Shown in pieces: positions 32,572 through 41,632 of a stretch of 64,000 nt of DNA (position 1 is the stretch's first letter; each line of letters opens with the position of its first letter). Origin of the DNA: Pseudacidovorax intermedius. Its GTDB lineage: Bacteria > Pseudomonadota > Gammaproteobacteria > Burkholderiales > Burkholderiaceae_C. The notes beneath the pieces are model-generated. The model was not told where the DNA came from, did not search any database, and saw only the letters and a list, made by a program, of their open reading frames with translations. The stretch covers positions 612,836 to 676,835 of the forward strand of contig NZ_QQAV01000001.1 in assembly GCF_003350475.1 (NCBI RefSeq). The letters run 5' to 3'. A program made the position numbers and the translations under genes.

Positions 32572-33732
32572 ATGACCAAACATCGGATCGTCGTCGGGCT
32601 GTCGGGCGGCGTGGACTCGGCCGTCACGGCGCACCTGCTCAAGCAGCAGGGGCACGAGGTCGTCGGCATCTTCATGAAGAACTGGGAAGACGACGACGAC
32701 AGCGAGTACTGCTCGTCGAACGTCGATTTCGTGGACGCGGCCAGCGTGGCCGACGTGCTGGGCATCGAGATCGAGCACGTCAACTTCGCCGCCGACTACA
32801 AGGACCGCGTCTTCGCCGAATTCCTGCGCGAATACCAGGCCGGCCGCACGCCCAACCCCGACGTGCTGTGCAACGCCGAGATCAAGTTCAAGGCCTTCCT
32901 CGACCACGCGATGCGCCTGGGCGCCGAGAAGATCGCGACCGGCCACTATGCCCGCGTGCGCGCTGTCGATGCCGCCACCGGCCAGCCCTTCGCCGCCGGC
33001 GAGTCGGTGCCGGCCTCCGCGCGCTACGAGCTGCTCAAGGGCCTGGACCCTGCCAAGGACCAGAGCTACTTCCTGCACCGCCTGAACCAGGCGCAACTGT
33101 CGAAGGCGCTGTTCCCGGTGGGCGAACTGCACAAGACCCAGGTGCGCCAGATCGCCACCGACATCGGCCTGCCCGTGGCCACCAAGAAGGATTCGACCGG
33201 CATCTGCTTCATCGGCGAGCGGCCCTTCCGCGAGTTCCTCAACCGCTACATCAGCAAGGCACCGGGCCCGATCAAGGACGAACGCGGCCGCAGGCTGGGC
33301 GAGCACCACGGCCTGTCCTTCTACACGCTGGGCCAGCGTCAGGGCCTGGGCATCGGCGGCATCAAGGAAAAGGGCGCGCAGCGCGGCGGCGGCGAGCACG
33401 CACCGTGGTTCGTCGCCCGCAAGGACGTCGAGGCCAACACGCTGTGGGTGGTGCAGGGCCATGACCATCCCTGGCTGCAATCGCGTGCGCTGCTGGCGGC
33501 CGACGCGAGCTGGGTGGCCGGCGGCCCCCCCGCCGCAGGCACCTACGGCAGCAAGACCCGCTACCGCCAGGCCGATTCGCCCGCGCTGCTGCAAGCCCTG
33601 CCCGAAGCCGGCTTCCAGCTGGTGTTTCCGCAGCCGCAATGGGCGGTCACGCCCGGCCAGTCGGCGGTGCTGTACGACGGCGAGGTCTGCCTGGGCGGCG
33701 GCGTGATCGACGCCGCGGAGGGCGCGCACTGA
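32572..33732 (+). CDS. mnmA: tRNA-specific 2-thiouridylase
   Basis: Thiolates uridine-34 of tRNA-Lys, -Glu and -Gln using sulfur relayed by TusE. The 386-residue protein has the PP-loop SGGVDSAV at the N-terminus, the '[12 protein letters not shown]' catalytic Cys and the second Cys in [13 protein letters not shown], plus the DQSYFLHRL motif. Its stop overlaps the ATG of rsmE by one base (TGATG), so the two are translationally coupled. Confidence 0.97.
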   Translation: MTKHRIVVGLSGGVDSAVTAHLLKQQGHEVVGIFMKNWEDDDDSEYCSSNVDFVDAASVADVLGIEIEHVNFAADYKDRVFAEFLREYQAGRTPNPDVLCNAEIKFKAFLDHAMRLGAEKIATGHYARVRAVDAATGQPFAAGESVPASARYELLKGLDPAKDQSYFLHRLNQAQLSKALFPVGELHKTQVRQIATDIGLPVATKKDSTGICFIGERPFREFLNRYISKAPGPIKDERGRRLGEHHGLSFYTLGQRQGLGIGGIKEKGAQRGGGEHAPWFVARKDVEANTLWVVQGHDHPWLQSRALLAADASWVAGGPPAAGTYGSKTRYRQADSPALLQALPEAGFQLVFPQPQWAVTPGQSAVLYDGEVCLGGGVIDAAEGAH

Positions 33733-34457
33733 TGCCGCGCATCCATTGCGCCACACCCCTGGCGAGCGGGCAGACGCTGGGCCTGCCGCCCGGCGCGGCG
33801 CGCCATGTACAGGTGTTGCGCCTGCAGCCGGGCGACGGCATCACCCTGTTCGACGGCCGCGGCGGCGAGTTCGAGGCCACGGTCGAGCGCATGGGCCGCA
33901 GCGACGTCGACGTCCGCGTGGGCGCGCACCACGCCATCGAGCGCGAGGCCCCGCTGGGCGTGCACCTGGCCGTGGGCATGCCGGCCAATGACCGCATGGA
34001 CTGGCTGATCGAGAAGGCGACCGAACTCGGCGTGGCCAGCATCCAGCCGCTGCAGACGGCCCACGGCGTGCTGCGCCTGGCCGGCGAGCGCGCGCAGAAG
34101 AAGCAGGACCACTGGCAGGCCGTGGCCGTGGCGGCCTGCGAGCAGTGTGGACGCAACCGGGTGCCTGCGGTGCACCCGGTGCGCGACCTGGGTGCCTGGC
34201 TGGACGGGCTGGACGCGGACGCGCCCACCGCCCGCCATGTGCTCGGCTTCGGCGAAGACGCGCAGCCGCTGGGCCGCTCGGCGCCCGCGGATGGCGGCGC
34301 GCTCTTCCTCAGCGGCCCAGAGGGCGGCCTCAACCCGCAGGAGGAAGCGCGGGCCCGCGCCAGCGGCTTCTTGCTGACCACCCTGGGCCCGCGCATCCTG
34401 CGCGCCGAGACGGCACCGCTGGCGGCGCTGGTGCACCTGCTGGCCGTGGCGGACTGA
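33732..34457 (+). CDS. rsmE: 16S rRNA (uracil(1498)-N(3))-methyltransferase
   Basis: A 241-residue SPOUT-class methyltransferase that methylates U1498 of 16S rRNA. The N-terminal PUA-like part (HVQVLRLQPGDGITLFDGRGGEFEATV) is followed by the knotted SAM-binding domain with LFLSGPEGGLNPQEEARARASGF and LGPRILRAETAPLAAL. Coupled to mnmA; convergent with the LysR gene 10 bp away. Confidence 0.94.
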   Translation: MPRIHCATPLASGQTLGLPPGAARHVQVLRLQPGDGITLFDGRGGEFEATVERMGRSDVDVRVGAHHAIEREAPLGVHLAVGMPANDRMDWLIEKATELGVASIQPLQTAHGVLRLAGERAQKKQDHWQAVAVAACEQCGRNRVPAVHPVRDLGAWLDGLDADAPTARHVLGFGEDAQPLGRSAPADGGALFLSGPEGGLNPQEEARARASGFLLTTLGPRILRAETAPLAALVHLLAVAD

Positions 34458-34467
34458 GCCCACCTGA

Positions 34468-35385
34468 TCAGGTGGGCGACGTCGCCCCCTCGGACTCCTC
34501 GGCCACCTGTTCATCCAGCCACGCGCCGAAGGCCTGCACCGCCGGGTCGTCCACCCGGTGCGGCGCCACGAACAGGCTGTAGCCGCGCGGCCCGTCTCCC
34601 TCGAAGGGATGGGCCAGACACAGCTCGCCGCTGGTCAGTTCGCGCGCCACACCGTAGCGCGGGAGCAGGCCGATGCCCAGGTCGGCGCGCACCGCCTCCA
34701 GCACCATGGAGAACAGGTCGAAGCGGTGGCCCACCATCGCGTTCGCCGGAGGCCGGGCGATGCCGGCCTGCGCGAACCATGCCTGCCAGGCGCCCAGGCG
34801 CGAGCTGAGCTGCAGCAGTGGCAGCTCGCGAAAGTCACCCCGCGCCGCTGCGGAGCGCCAGCGCGACTGCGGTGCGCACACGGCGACCACGCGCTCGCCG
34901 CGCAGTGGGCGCACCTGAGCGCCGGGCCAGCTGGCGTCGTCGTACTGCAGACCGACGTCGTAATGGGGCTCGTCCATGTAGACCTGCGTGGGAAAGACCT
35001 GCAGATGCACGCTGCAGGCCGGCTGCTGCGCCAGAAAGCCGGGCAGCCGCGGCAGCAGCCAGCGCTCGGCCAGCATGGGCACGGCGCCCACCAGCAGCCG
35101 CTCGCCGTCGGGGCGCTGGGCCATGGCCTCGAGAGTGTGGTTCTCCAGCCGCAGCAGGTCGCCGGCCACCTGCGCGTGATAGCGCCGGCCCGCTTCGGTG
35201 AGCAGCGTGCCCCGGGCGCCGCGCTGCACCAGGCGCACGCCCAGTTGCAACTCCAGCAGCCGCAGTTGCTGGCTCACGGCGCTGTGCGTCAGGCACAGTT
35301 CCTCGGCGGCCTTGCCCACGCCGTGACAGCGGGCAACGGCGTCGAACACGAGCAGGGCGCGGGTACTGGGAAGGTGCCGGGGCAT
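34468..35385 (-). CDS. LysR-family transcriptional regulator (GcvA-like)
   Basis: A 305-residue activator/repressor. The N-terminal winged helix is STRALLVFDAVARCHGVGKAAEELCLTHSAVSQQLRLLELQLGVRLVQR, followed by a periplasmic-binding-type effector domain ending with FVAPHRVDDPAVQAFGAWLDEQ, the GcvA-like pattern. The ATG at 35385 gives the standard N-terminus. It is divergent from a secreted M20 peptidase gene with a 143-bp shared promoter region, and is the obvious candidate regulator for it. Confidence 0.9.
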   Translation of the reverse strand: MPRHLPSTRALLVFDAVARCHGVGKAAEELCLTHSAVSQQLRLLELQLGVRLVQRGARGTLLTEAGRRYHAQVAGDLLRLENHTLEAMAQRPDGERLLVGAVPMLAERWLLPRLPGFLAQQPACSVHLQVFPTQVYMDEPHYDVGLQYDDASWPGAQVRPLRGERVVAVCAPQSRWRSAAARGDFRELPLLQLSSRLGAWQAWFAQAGIARPPANAMVGHRFDLFSMVLEAVRADLGIGLLPRYGVARELTSGELCLAHPFEGDGPRGYSLFVAPHRVDDPAVQAFGAWLDEQVAEESEGATSPT

Positions 35386-35528
35386 GTAAGAAAAACTGAC
35401 GGTGCGGCGGATTAAATCAGAGCGGGGCGCGGATGCAGCCGCCAGAATTTCCGCCGACCCGCGGCACTCGGTCAGCCTGATGACAGGTGCCGCATCCCCC
35501 CGCCCCGATTGCCCTCCAACCGACGCCC

Positions 35529-36914
35529 ATGACGCGCCCCTCTTCGATCCGGCCCTCCATGCCACGCCTGCGCCCGCTCGCCTCGCTGCTCGCCCTGTCC
35601 CTTTCCTTTGCCGGCGCCTCGGCGGCCCGGGCCCAGTCCTTCACCGCCATCGCGCCAACGCCCGCGCAGGTGCGGCCGGCGGTGGACCAGGCCTACACGC
35701 AACTGCTGTCGGCCCCGCAGATCCAGGCGCTGATGGAAGCGGTCAAGGCGGACCACACGCGTTCCATCGACGACCTCAAGATGCTCACCGAGATCGAAGC
35801 GCCGCCCTTCAAGGAGCGCCCGCGCGCCGAGGCCTTCCTCGCGCGCATGAAGGCCCTGGGCCTGGCGGACGCCCGCATCGACAGCGAAGGCAATGTCGTC
35901 GGCCGGCGCAAGGGCACGGGCCAGGGGCCCACGCTGCTGATCTCGGCGCACCTAGACACCGTCTTCCCGGCCGGCACCGACGTCAAGGTCAAGGAACGCG
36001 ACGGCCGCCTGTACGCGCCGGGCATCTCCGACGACACGCGGGGCCTGGCGGTGCTGCTGTCCTGGCTCAAGGTGCTCAACGAGCAGAAGATCCAGACCGT
36101 CGGCGACCTGCTCTTCGTGGGCAACGTGGGCGAGGAGGAACTGGGCAACCTGCGCGGCATGAAGCACCTGTTTGCCGAGCACCGCGACATTGACGGCATG
36201 GTCGGCCTGGAGCCGGCGCCGGACGGCACCGTGCTGATCCTGGGCACCGCCAGCCACCGCTACGAGGTCAACTTCAAGGGCCCGGGCGGCCACAGCTACG
36301 CCGCCTTCGGCCAGGTGCCCAGCGCCATCCACGGCATGGGCCGCGCCATCGCCAAGATCGCCGAGGTGCGCACGCCCACATTCCCCAAGACCACCTTCAC
36401 CGTGGGCACCGTCGGTGGCGGCACCTCGGTCAACACCATCGCGCCGGATGCGCGCATGGCCGTGGACATCCGCTCGGACCAGATGGACTCGCTGCTGTCC
36501 ACCGAGAAGAAGATCCTCGCCGCCATCGACGAAGCCGTGGCCGAGGAGAACAAGCGCTGGAACGTCGAAACGCTCACCGTGCAGACCAAGCTGATCGGCG
36601 ACCGGCCGGGCGGCCGCACGCCGTCGGATTCGGTGATCGTGGAGGCGGCCACACGCGCCAATGCCTCCTTCGGCCACAAAACCCTGCTGACGGGCGCCAG
36701 CACCGACGCGAACGTGCCGATGGCGCTGGGCATTCCGGCCATCATCGTGGGCGGCGGCGGCAAGACGGGCGGCTTCCATGCCCTGAGCGAATGGATCGAC
36801 CTGACCGACGGCTGGAAGGGCGCGCAGAACTCGCTGGCCACGGTGCTGGGACTGGTGGGCGTCCAGGGCGTGACGCAGCCGCTGCTGGAAAAGCGGCCAG
36901 CGCGCGCGCCGTGA
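35529..36914 (+). CDS. Secreted M20-family metallopeptidase
   Basis: A 461-residue zinc exopeptidase with a Sec signal peptide (MPRLRPLASLLALSLSFAGASAARAQS, cleavage near AQS). Motifs LLISAHLDTVFPAGTDV (first zinc His and catalytic Asp), GISDDTRGLAVLL (bridging Asp) and VGNVGEEELGNLRG (Glu-Glu pair) define M20/M28-like clan MH peptidases. GPGGHSYAAFG starts the dimerisation domain. Export suggests degradation of peptides in the periplasm or outside. Divergent from the LysR regulator. Confidence 0.9.
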   Translation: MTRPSSIRPSMPRLRPLASLLALSLSFAGASAARAQSFTAIAPTPAQVRPAVDQAYTQLLSAPQIQALMEAVKADHTRSIDDLKMLTEIEAPPFKERPRAEAFLARMKALGLADARIDSEGNVVGRRKGTGQGPTLLISAHLDTVFPAGTDVKVKERDGRLYAPGISDDTRGLAVLLSWLKVLNEQKIQTVGDLLFVGNVGEEELGNLRGMKHLFAEHRDIDGMVGLEPAPDGTVLILGTASHRYEVNFKGPGGHSYAAFGQVPSAIHGMGRAIAKIAEVRTPTFPKTTFTVGTVGGGTSVNTIAPDARMAVDIRSDQMDSLLSTEKKILAAIDEAVAEENKRWNVETLTVQTKLIGDRPGGRTPSDSVIVEAATRANASFGHKTLLTGASTDANVPMALGIPAIIVGGGGKTGGFHALSEWIDLTDGWKGAQNSLATVLGLVGVQGVTQPLLEKRPARAP

Positions 36915-36991
36915 TTGCGTCAAATCCAGTGTCCAAAAGGTGAATTACGCACGGCTTCGCTGAAAAAGCGGCGCCGTTTCGCGGAAGAAGA

Positions 36992-37028
36992 CGAGGCCGC
37001 CCTGAACAATGGCGGCCTCGTTTTCATT
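36992..37028 (+). terminator. Intrinsic terminator ahead of the yidB-like gene
   Basis: CGAGGCCGCC and GGCGGCCTCG form a perfect 10-bp stem with a 9-nt loop, followed by TTTTCATTT. It ends only about 17 bp before the ATG of the YidB-like protein, so it both ends the M20 transcript and sits in the leader of the next gene, where it could act as an attenuator. Confidence 0.7.
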
Positions 37029-37044
37029 TCGCAGGGAAGAAGCC

Positions 37045-37482
37045 ATGGGCTTGCTCGATTCCGTCCTCGGCCAGGTGCTCAACAGCGGGGCACCGGCCCC
37101 GCACTCGCCGGGCAGCGATCCGGTCGCCATCTTCGGCAGCCTGCTGCAGGAGAGCGGCGGCGTCGGCGGCCTGGTGCAGAAGCTGCAGCAGGCCGGCCTG
37201 GGGGACGCCGTGGGCTCATGGATCGGCACCGGCCAGAACCTGCCCGTGTCGCCCGACCAGGTGCACGGCGCGCTGGGCCAGGACGTGATCGGCGCCGTGG
37301 CGCAGAAGCTGGGCCTGAACGTGCAGACGCTGCTGCCGCTGCTGGCGACTCTGCTGCCCGTGCTGATCGATCGCTTGACGCCGCAGGGCCGTCTGCCGGA
37401 CCAGGAGCCGTCGCTGTCGGCCGGCGCGGGCGGGCTGGGCGATCTGCTGGGGGCGCTGGGCCCGCTGCTCGGCCGGCGCTGA
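37045..37482 (+). CDS. YidB-like DUF937 protein
   Basis: A 145-residue protein, Gly/Leu-rich, of the YidB (DUF937) family. MGLLDSVLGQVL, LLQESGGVGGLVQKLQQAGLGDAVGSWIGTGQNLPVSPDQVHGALG and VAQKLGLNVQTLLPLLATLLPVLIDRLTPQGRLP are the family's signature helices. It has no signal peptide; function is unknown in the family. The ATG at 37045 is preceded by GGGAAG and directly by a terminator-like hairpin. Confidence 0.88.
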   Translation: MGLLDSVLGQVLNSGAPAPHSPGSDPVAIFGSLLQESGGVGGLVQKLQQAGLGDAVGSWIGTGQNLPVSPDQVHGALGQDVIGAVAQKLGLNVQTLLPLLATLLPVLIDRLTPQGRLPDQEPSLSAGAGGLGDLLGALGPLLGRR

Positions 37483-37559
37483 GCGACGGTCCCGCCGGCC
37501 CGATCAGCCGGCCAGCCCACGCGCGCCATGGGCTGAAGGCCGGGCCGCGACGACCCGCT

Positions 37560-39059
37560 TCAGGCCGCCTGTTCGGCCGCGTGCTTGGCCGGCATCGCGG
37601 CCATCACCTGCGCGACGGCGGCCGTCAGCCGCTTGGCATAGGGCACGTGCAGGAACTCGTTGGGCCCGTGGGCATTGCTCTTCGGGCCCAGCACGCCGCA
37701 GACCATCATCTGCGCTTTCGGAAAGCCGGCGCTCAGCATGTTCATCAGCGGGATCGTGCCGCCCTGGCCGATGTAGCCGCAGGGCGCGCCGAAATGGGCC
37801 TGGCTGGCAGCGTCCAGCGCCTGCTGGAACCACGGCACCATGGCCGGCGCGTTCCAGCCGGTGGCGCCGCCACCGGACTCGAAGGTCACCTTGGCCTGGT
37901 AGGGCGCGTTGTCCTCCAGCAGCGCCTTCAGCTCCTGCACCACCTGCGCCGCCTCCACCAGCGGCGGCAGGCGCAGCGAGAGCTTGAAGGCCGTGTAGGG
38001 CCGCAGCACGTTGCCGGCGTCCTTCAAGGCCGGGAAGCCCTCGGCGCCCGTCACCGACAGCGTCGGCCGCCAGGTGCGGTTGAGCAGCGCCTCCACCGGA
38101 TCGGTGGTGGTCGGCAGCGCGAAGGCGGTCGCGCCGCCGCAGTCGTAGTGCGCCCAGGGGAAGCGCTTGTAGACCTCGTCGCCCAGGATGGCGGCGGTGG
38201 CCCTGGCCTGCGCCAGGCGTTCGGCGGGCACCTCGCAATGGAAGCTGGCGGGCAGCAGGCGGCCGGTCTTGCTGTCCTCCAGCCGGTCCAGCACCTGCCG
38301 CATGATGCGAAAGCTCGACGGCACGAGGCCCGAGGCGTCGCCCGAATGGATGCCCTCGGTGAGGATCTCGACCTTGAGCGTGCCGCCGGCCAAGCCGCGC
38401 AGCGAGGTGGTGAGCCAGAGCTGGTCGTAGTTGCCGGCACCCGAGTCCAGGCAGACCACCAGCGCCACCTCGCCCAGGCGGCTGCGCAGCGCGTCCACGT
38501 AGGGCAGCAGGTCGTAGGAGCCGGATTCCTCGCAGGTCTCGATCAGGCCGACGATGCGCGGATGGGCCACGCCCTGCGCCTTCAGCGCCTGAATGGCCGC
38601 GACGCTGGCGTAGATGGCATAGCCGTCGTCCGCGCCGCCGCGGCCGTAGAGCAGGCCGTCTTCGTACTTGGGCGTCCAGGGGCCGAGGTCACGGCGCCAG
38701 CCGGTGAACTCGGGCTGCTTGTCCAGGTGGCCGTACATCAGCACGGTTTCGTTCATCGCCGTGCCGCTGGCGGGCAGCTCGAAGAACAGCACCGGAGTGC
38801 GGCCTTCCAGGCGCACGATCTCCAGCGTGAGGCCCTCGACCTTCTGCGCCTCGACCCAGGTGGCGGCATTGCGCAGCACCGTCTCCAGGTAGCCGTTGGC
38901 CGACCAGTCCGGATCGAAGCCCGGCGACTTGGCCGGAATGGCGATGTAGTCGGTGAGCTGGCGGACGATGTCGCCGTCCCAGCGGGCGGTGACGTCGGCC
39001 AGGGCGCGCTCGGTGTCGAGCAGGCCGGCGGGGAATTCTTTGTGCAGAGGGGCGTTCAT
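37560..39059 (-). CDS. Cytoplasmic M20-family dipeptidase
   Basis: A 499-residue zinc peptidase without a signal peptide. It shows ETVLMYGHLDKQPEFTGW (zinc His and catalytic Asp), LYGRGGADDGYAIYAS (bridging Asp), IGLIETCEESGSYDL (Glu-Glu) and GGTLKVEILTEGIHSGDASG (dimerisation domain), the pattern of the carnosinase/CNDP-like M20 dipeptidases. The C-terminal GGTIPLMNMLSAGFPKAQ and GPNEFLHVPYAKRL contain the last metal-binding part. It is divergent from the DUF72 gene. Confidence 0.92.
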   Translation of the reverse strand: MNAPLHKEFPAGLLDTERALADVTARWDGDIVRQLTDYIAIPAKSPGFDPDWSANGYLETVLRNAATWVEAQKVEGLTLEIVRLEGRTPVLFFELPASGTAMNETVLMYGHLDKQPEFTGWRRDLGPWTPKYEDGLLYGRGGADDGYAIYASVAAIQALKAQGVAHPRIVGLIETCEESGSYDLLPYVDALRSRLGEVALVVCLDSGAGNYDQLWLTTSLRGLAGGTLKVEILTEGIHSGDASGLVPSSFRIMRQVLDRLEDSKTGRLLPASFHCEVPAERLAQARATAAILGDEVYKRFPWAHYDCGGATAFALPTTTDPVEALLNRTWRPTLSVTGAEGFPALKDAGNVLRPYTAFKLSLRLPPLVEAAQVVQELKALLEDNAPYQAKVTFESGGGATGWNAPAMVPWFQQALDAASQAHFGAPCGYIGQGGTIPLMNMLSAGFPKAQMMVCGVLGPKSNAHGPNEFLHVPYAKRLTAAVAQVMAAMPAKHAAEQAA

Positions 39060-39160
39060 CGGCGTTTCTCCGTGGGGCGCGTGGCCAGGGCAATCGATCC
39101 ATTTTGCGCCGGGATGGGCCCCGGCGTAGAGTGCGCCAGCCGCATCACCCCTGCACGCCC

Positions 39161-39955
39161 ATGCCCAAGAAAGCCGCCCCTGCCGCCGCCGACCTGCCCG
39201 CCTCGCCGCAGACGCCCGTGCGCGTGGGCATCGGCGGCTGGACCTTCGAGCCCTGGCGCGGCAGCTTCTACCCGCCCGGCCTGCCGCATGCGCAGGAACT
39301 GGCCCACGCCAGCCGGCGACTCACAGCCATCGAGGTCAATGGCACCTTCTACAGCACCTTCAAGCCCGACACCTTCCGCAAGTGGCGCGAGGCCACGCCC
39401 GAGGGCTTCGTCTTCTCGCTCAAGGCGCACCGCGTGACGACGCACCGGCGCGAGCTGGCCAAGGCCGGCGATGCAGTGCAGCGCTTCATCGGCAGCGGCT
39501 TGGCCGAGCTGGGCGACCGGCTGGGGCCCATCGTCTGGCAGTTCATGCCCACGCATGCGTTCGACGCCGTGGACTTCGGCGCCTTCCTGGAACTGCTGCC
39601 GCCTCAGGTCGATGGCCTGCTGCTGCAGCATGTGATGGAGGTGCGCCATTCCAGCTTCATCGATCCGGCCTACCTGGCCCTGGCCGCGCGGCACGGCGCG
39701 GCGACCGTCTTCACCGACAGCCCGAAATTCCCGTCCTTCGACGCGCCGCAGGGCCCCATCGTCTATGCGCGGCTGATGGATGCGCAGCCGCGCTTCGCCA
39801 ACGGCTATGCACCCCGCGCGCTCGATGCACTGGCGACCCAGGCGCGGGGCTGGGTGGCCGAGCGGCCCACCTACGTCTTCTTCATCAACGGCCACAAAGA
39901 AAAAGCCCCCGCCGCGGCGGAGGCTCTTCTGAAGCGGCTGGCCGACGCGCCTTGA
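39161..39955 (+). CDS. DUF72 (YecE-like) protein
   Basis: A 264-residue protein of the DUF72/YecE family, a TIM-barrel-like fold of unknown activity. Motifs are VGIGGWTFEPWRGSFYPPGLP, AIEVNGTFYSTFKPDTFRKWREATPEGFVFSLKAHRV and VEVRHSSFI-like MEVRHSSFIDPAYLALA. The ATG at 39161 excludes an unsupported upstream extension. It is convergent with the bactofilin gene. Confidence 0.9.
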   Translation: MPKKAAPAAADLPASPQTPVRVGIGGWTFEPWRGSFYPPGLPHAQELAHASRRLTAIEVNGTFYSTFKPDTFRKWREATPEGFVFSLKAHRVTTHRRELAKAGDAVQRFIGSGLAELGDRLGPIVWQFMPTHAFDAVDFGAFLELLPPQVDGLLLQHVMEVRHSSFIDPAYLALAARHGAATVFTDSPKFPSFDAPQGPIVYARLMDAQPRFANGYAPRALDALATQARGWVAERPTYVFFINGHKEKAPAAAEALLKRLADAP

Positions 39956-39995
39956 ACGGCGCGTCGCGCAACGCCGGCGATGGCGATGGCGATGC

Positions 39996-40526
39996 TCAGG
40001 CCGCCAGGGCGGGCTTGGCGTCGCTCGCGGCGCTCGTGCCCACGCTGATCTCGCCGGAGAGCTGGCCGCCCTCCTCGATCACGATCTTGCCGTAGCGGAT
40101 CTTGCCCGACACCTTGCCGGTGGCATGGATCACCAGCTTCTGGCGCACGGTCAGGTTGCCGTCGAATACGCCGCGGATCTCGGCGATGTCGATCTCGGCC
40201 GAGCCCTTGAAGGCGCCCTGCTCGGCGATCTGGATGACGCGCGAATCCATGGTCGCCTCGACCGTGCCCTCGACCACCAGCGTGTCGCAGTCGGTGATCT
40301 CGACGCCCTTGAGCTTGATGTTGGGACCGACGGTCAGCTTGCTGCCCGTTTCCTGCACCGGAGCCTGTGCGGCGGCTGGCGTTGCGGCAGGTGCCGAGGC
40401 CAGCGCCGGCCCACCCACAGGATGGCCCGACAGCGTGCCGGCGCCCATCAGCGGGGCGGGACGCGAGGTCAGGCTGTCGTTGGGGTCACGGTCACGTTTG
40501 CCGAAGAAGGGGGATTGCGAAGCCAA
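39996..40526 (-). CDS. Bactofilin (polymer-forming cytoskeletal protein)
   Basis: A 176-residue bactofilin. The central beta-helix domain (KLTVGPNIKLKGVEITDCDTLVVEGTVEATMDSRVIQIAEQGAFKGSAEIDIAEIRGVFDGNLTVRQKLVIHATGKVSGKIRYGKIVIEEGGQLSGEI) shows the regular Gly/Val turns that polymerise without nucleotide. Flanks are disordered and Pro/Ala-rich. The start is a TTG at 40526 with an ideal AAGGAG 8 nt upstream; an ATG much further upstream would add sequence without homology. Roles in the family are cell-shape, polar organisation and envelope-enzyme placement. Confidence 0.9.
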   Translation of the reverse strand: MASQSPFFGKRDRDPNDSLTSRPAPLMGAGTLSGHPVGGPALASAPAATPAAAQAPVQETGSKLTVGPNIKLKGVEITDCDTLVVEGTVEATMDSRVIQIAEQGAFKGSAEIDIAEIRGVFDGNLTVRQKLVIHATGKVSGKIRYGKIVIEEGGQLSGEISVGTSAASDAKPALAA

Positions 40527-40690
40527 AGGGTGATCTCCTTGCGAAAGCGCCAATGGTAGGCAAGCGATTCTGAATGTTGACACTTCTTTGCGAAAGATCG
40601 GTAACAACCCGCGGCAGGGCCGATGTCGCCGGCCTCGCCGCCTTGCCGTCAGAATTCGCCGCGTCCGGCCCTACCGCACTTCCTTCCTGC

Positions 40691-41632
40691 ATGACCCCGC
40701 ACAACGACCTCGCCCATCACGACGACATCCCAGGCATGTTCGATGACCGGGCGGCCGACGCCCGCTTCGGCAAACCCGCCGCCGGCTGGCGTCGCACGCT
40801 CTTCACGGTCATCTTCGAATCGGAGACGCGGGCCGGCCGCAGCTTCGACCTGCTGCTGATCGCGGCCATCCTGACGAGCGTCGGCGTGGTCATGCTCGAG
40901 AGCATGGCCGGGATGCGGGCCCGCCATGGCGTGGTGCTGCACGGGCTCGAATGGGTGTTCACCGCGCTCTTCACCCTGGAGTACCTGGCCCGCCTGGTGT
41001 GCGTACAGCGCCCGCTGCGCTATGCCCTCAGCTTCTATGGCGTGATCGACCTGCTGGCCCTGCTGCCAACCTACCTGGTGGCCCTGGAGCCGTCGCTGGG
41101 CGCGCTGATCGACGTGCGCGTGCTGCGGCTGCTGCGGGTGTTCCGCATCTTCAAGCTGTCGCGCTATGCGCACGAATACCGCACGCTCGCCCTCGCGCTG
41201 GCGGCCAGCGCGCGCAAGATCACGGTCTTCCTGGGATTCGTGATGCTGCTGGTGCTGGTATCGGGCACGCTCATGTACGTGGTGGAAGGGCCGCCGCACG
41301 GCTTCACCAGCATTCCCACCGCCATGTACTGGGCGGTCTCGACGATGACGACGGTGGGCTTCGGCGATCTGGTGCCCCGCACCGACATGGGCCGGCTCAT
41401 CGCGTCGGCCATGATGCTGACCGGCTGGGGTGTGCTGGCGGTGCCCACCGGCATCGTCACGGCCGAGATGGGCGCGCAGCGGCGGCTGCAGACGCTGCGC
41501 GACCGCACCGCCGCCGATGCGCATTGCACCGCCTGCGGCACGGGCGGCCATGCGGACGACGCGCACTACTGCCGGCGGTGCGGCACCGCGCTGCCGCGCG
41601 CCGGGGTCGCACTCAGTCCCGCTCGAACTTGA
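40691..41632 (+). CDS. Voltage-gated-type potassium channel family protein
   Basis: A 313-residue ion channel with six helices. Helix S4 carries spaced positive charges (DVRVLRLLRVFRIFKLSRYAHE), and the pore loop MYWAVSTMTTVGFGDLVPRT contains the K+ filter TVGFG. The C-terminus has CTACGTGGHADDAHYCRRC, a Cys-x2-Cys pair repeated, which looks like a small zinc ribbon attached to the channel. The ATG at 40691 is chosen as the first in a plausible context. Convergent with metW, overlapping by about 20 bp at the 3' ends. Confidence 0.88.
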   Translation: MTPHNDLAHHDDIPGMFDDRAADARFGKPAAGWRRTLFTVIFESETRAGRSFDLLLIAAILTSVGVVMLESMAGMRARHGVVLHGLEWVFTALFTLEYLARLVCVQRPLRYALSFYGVIDLLALLPTYLVALEPSLGALIDVRVLRLLRVFRIFKLSRYAHEYRTLALALAASARKITVFLGFVMLLVLVSGTLMYVVEGPPHGFTSIPTAMYWAVSTMTTVGFGDLVPRTDMGRLIASAMMLTGWGVLAVPTGIVTAEMGAQRRLQTLRDRTAADAHCTACGTGGHADDAHYCRRCGTALPRAGVALSPART

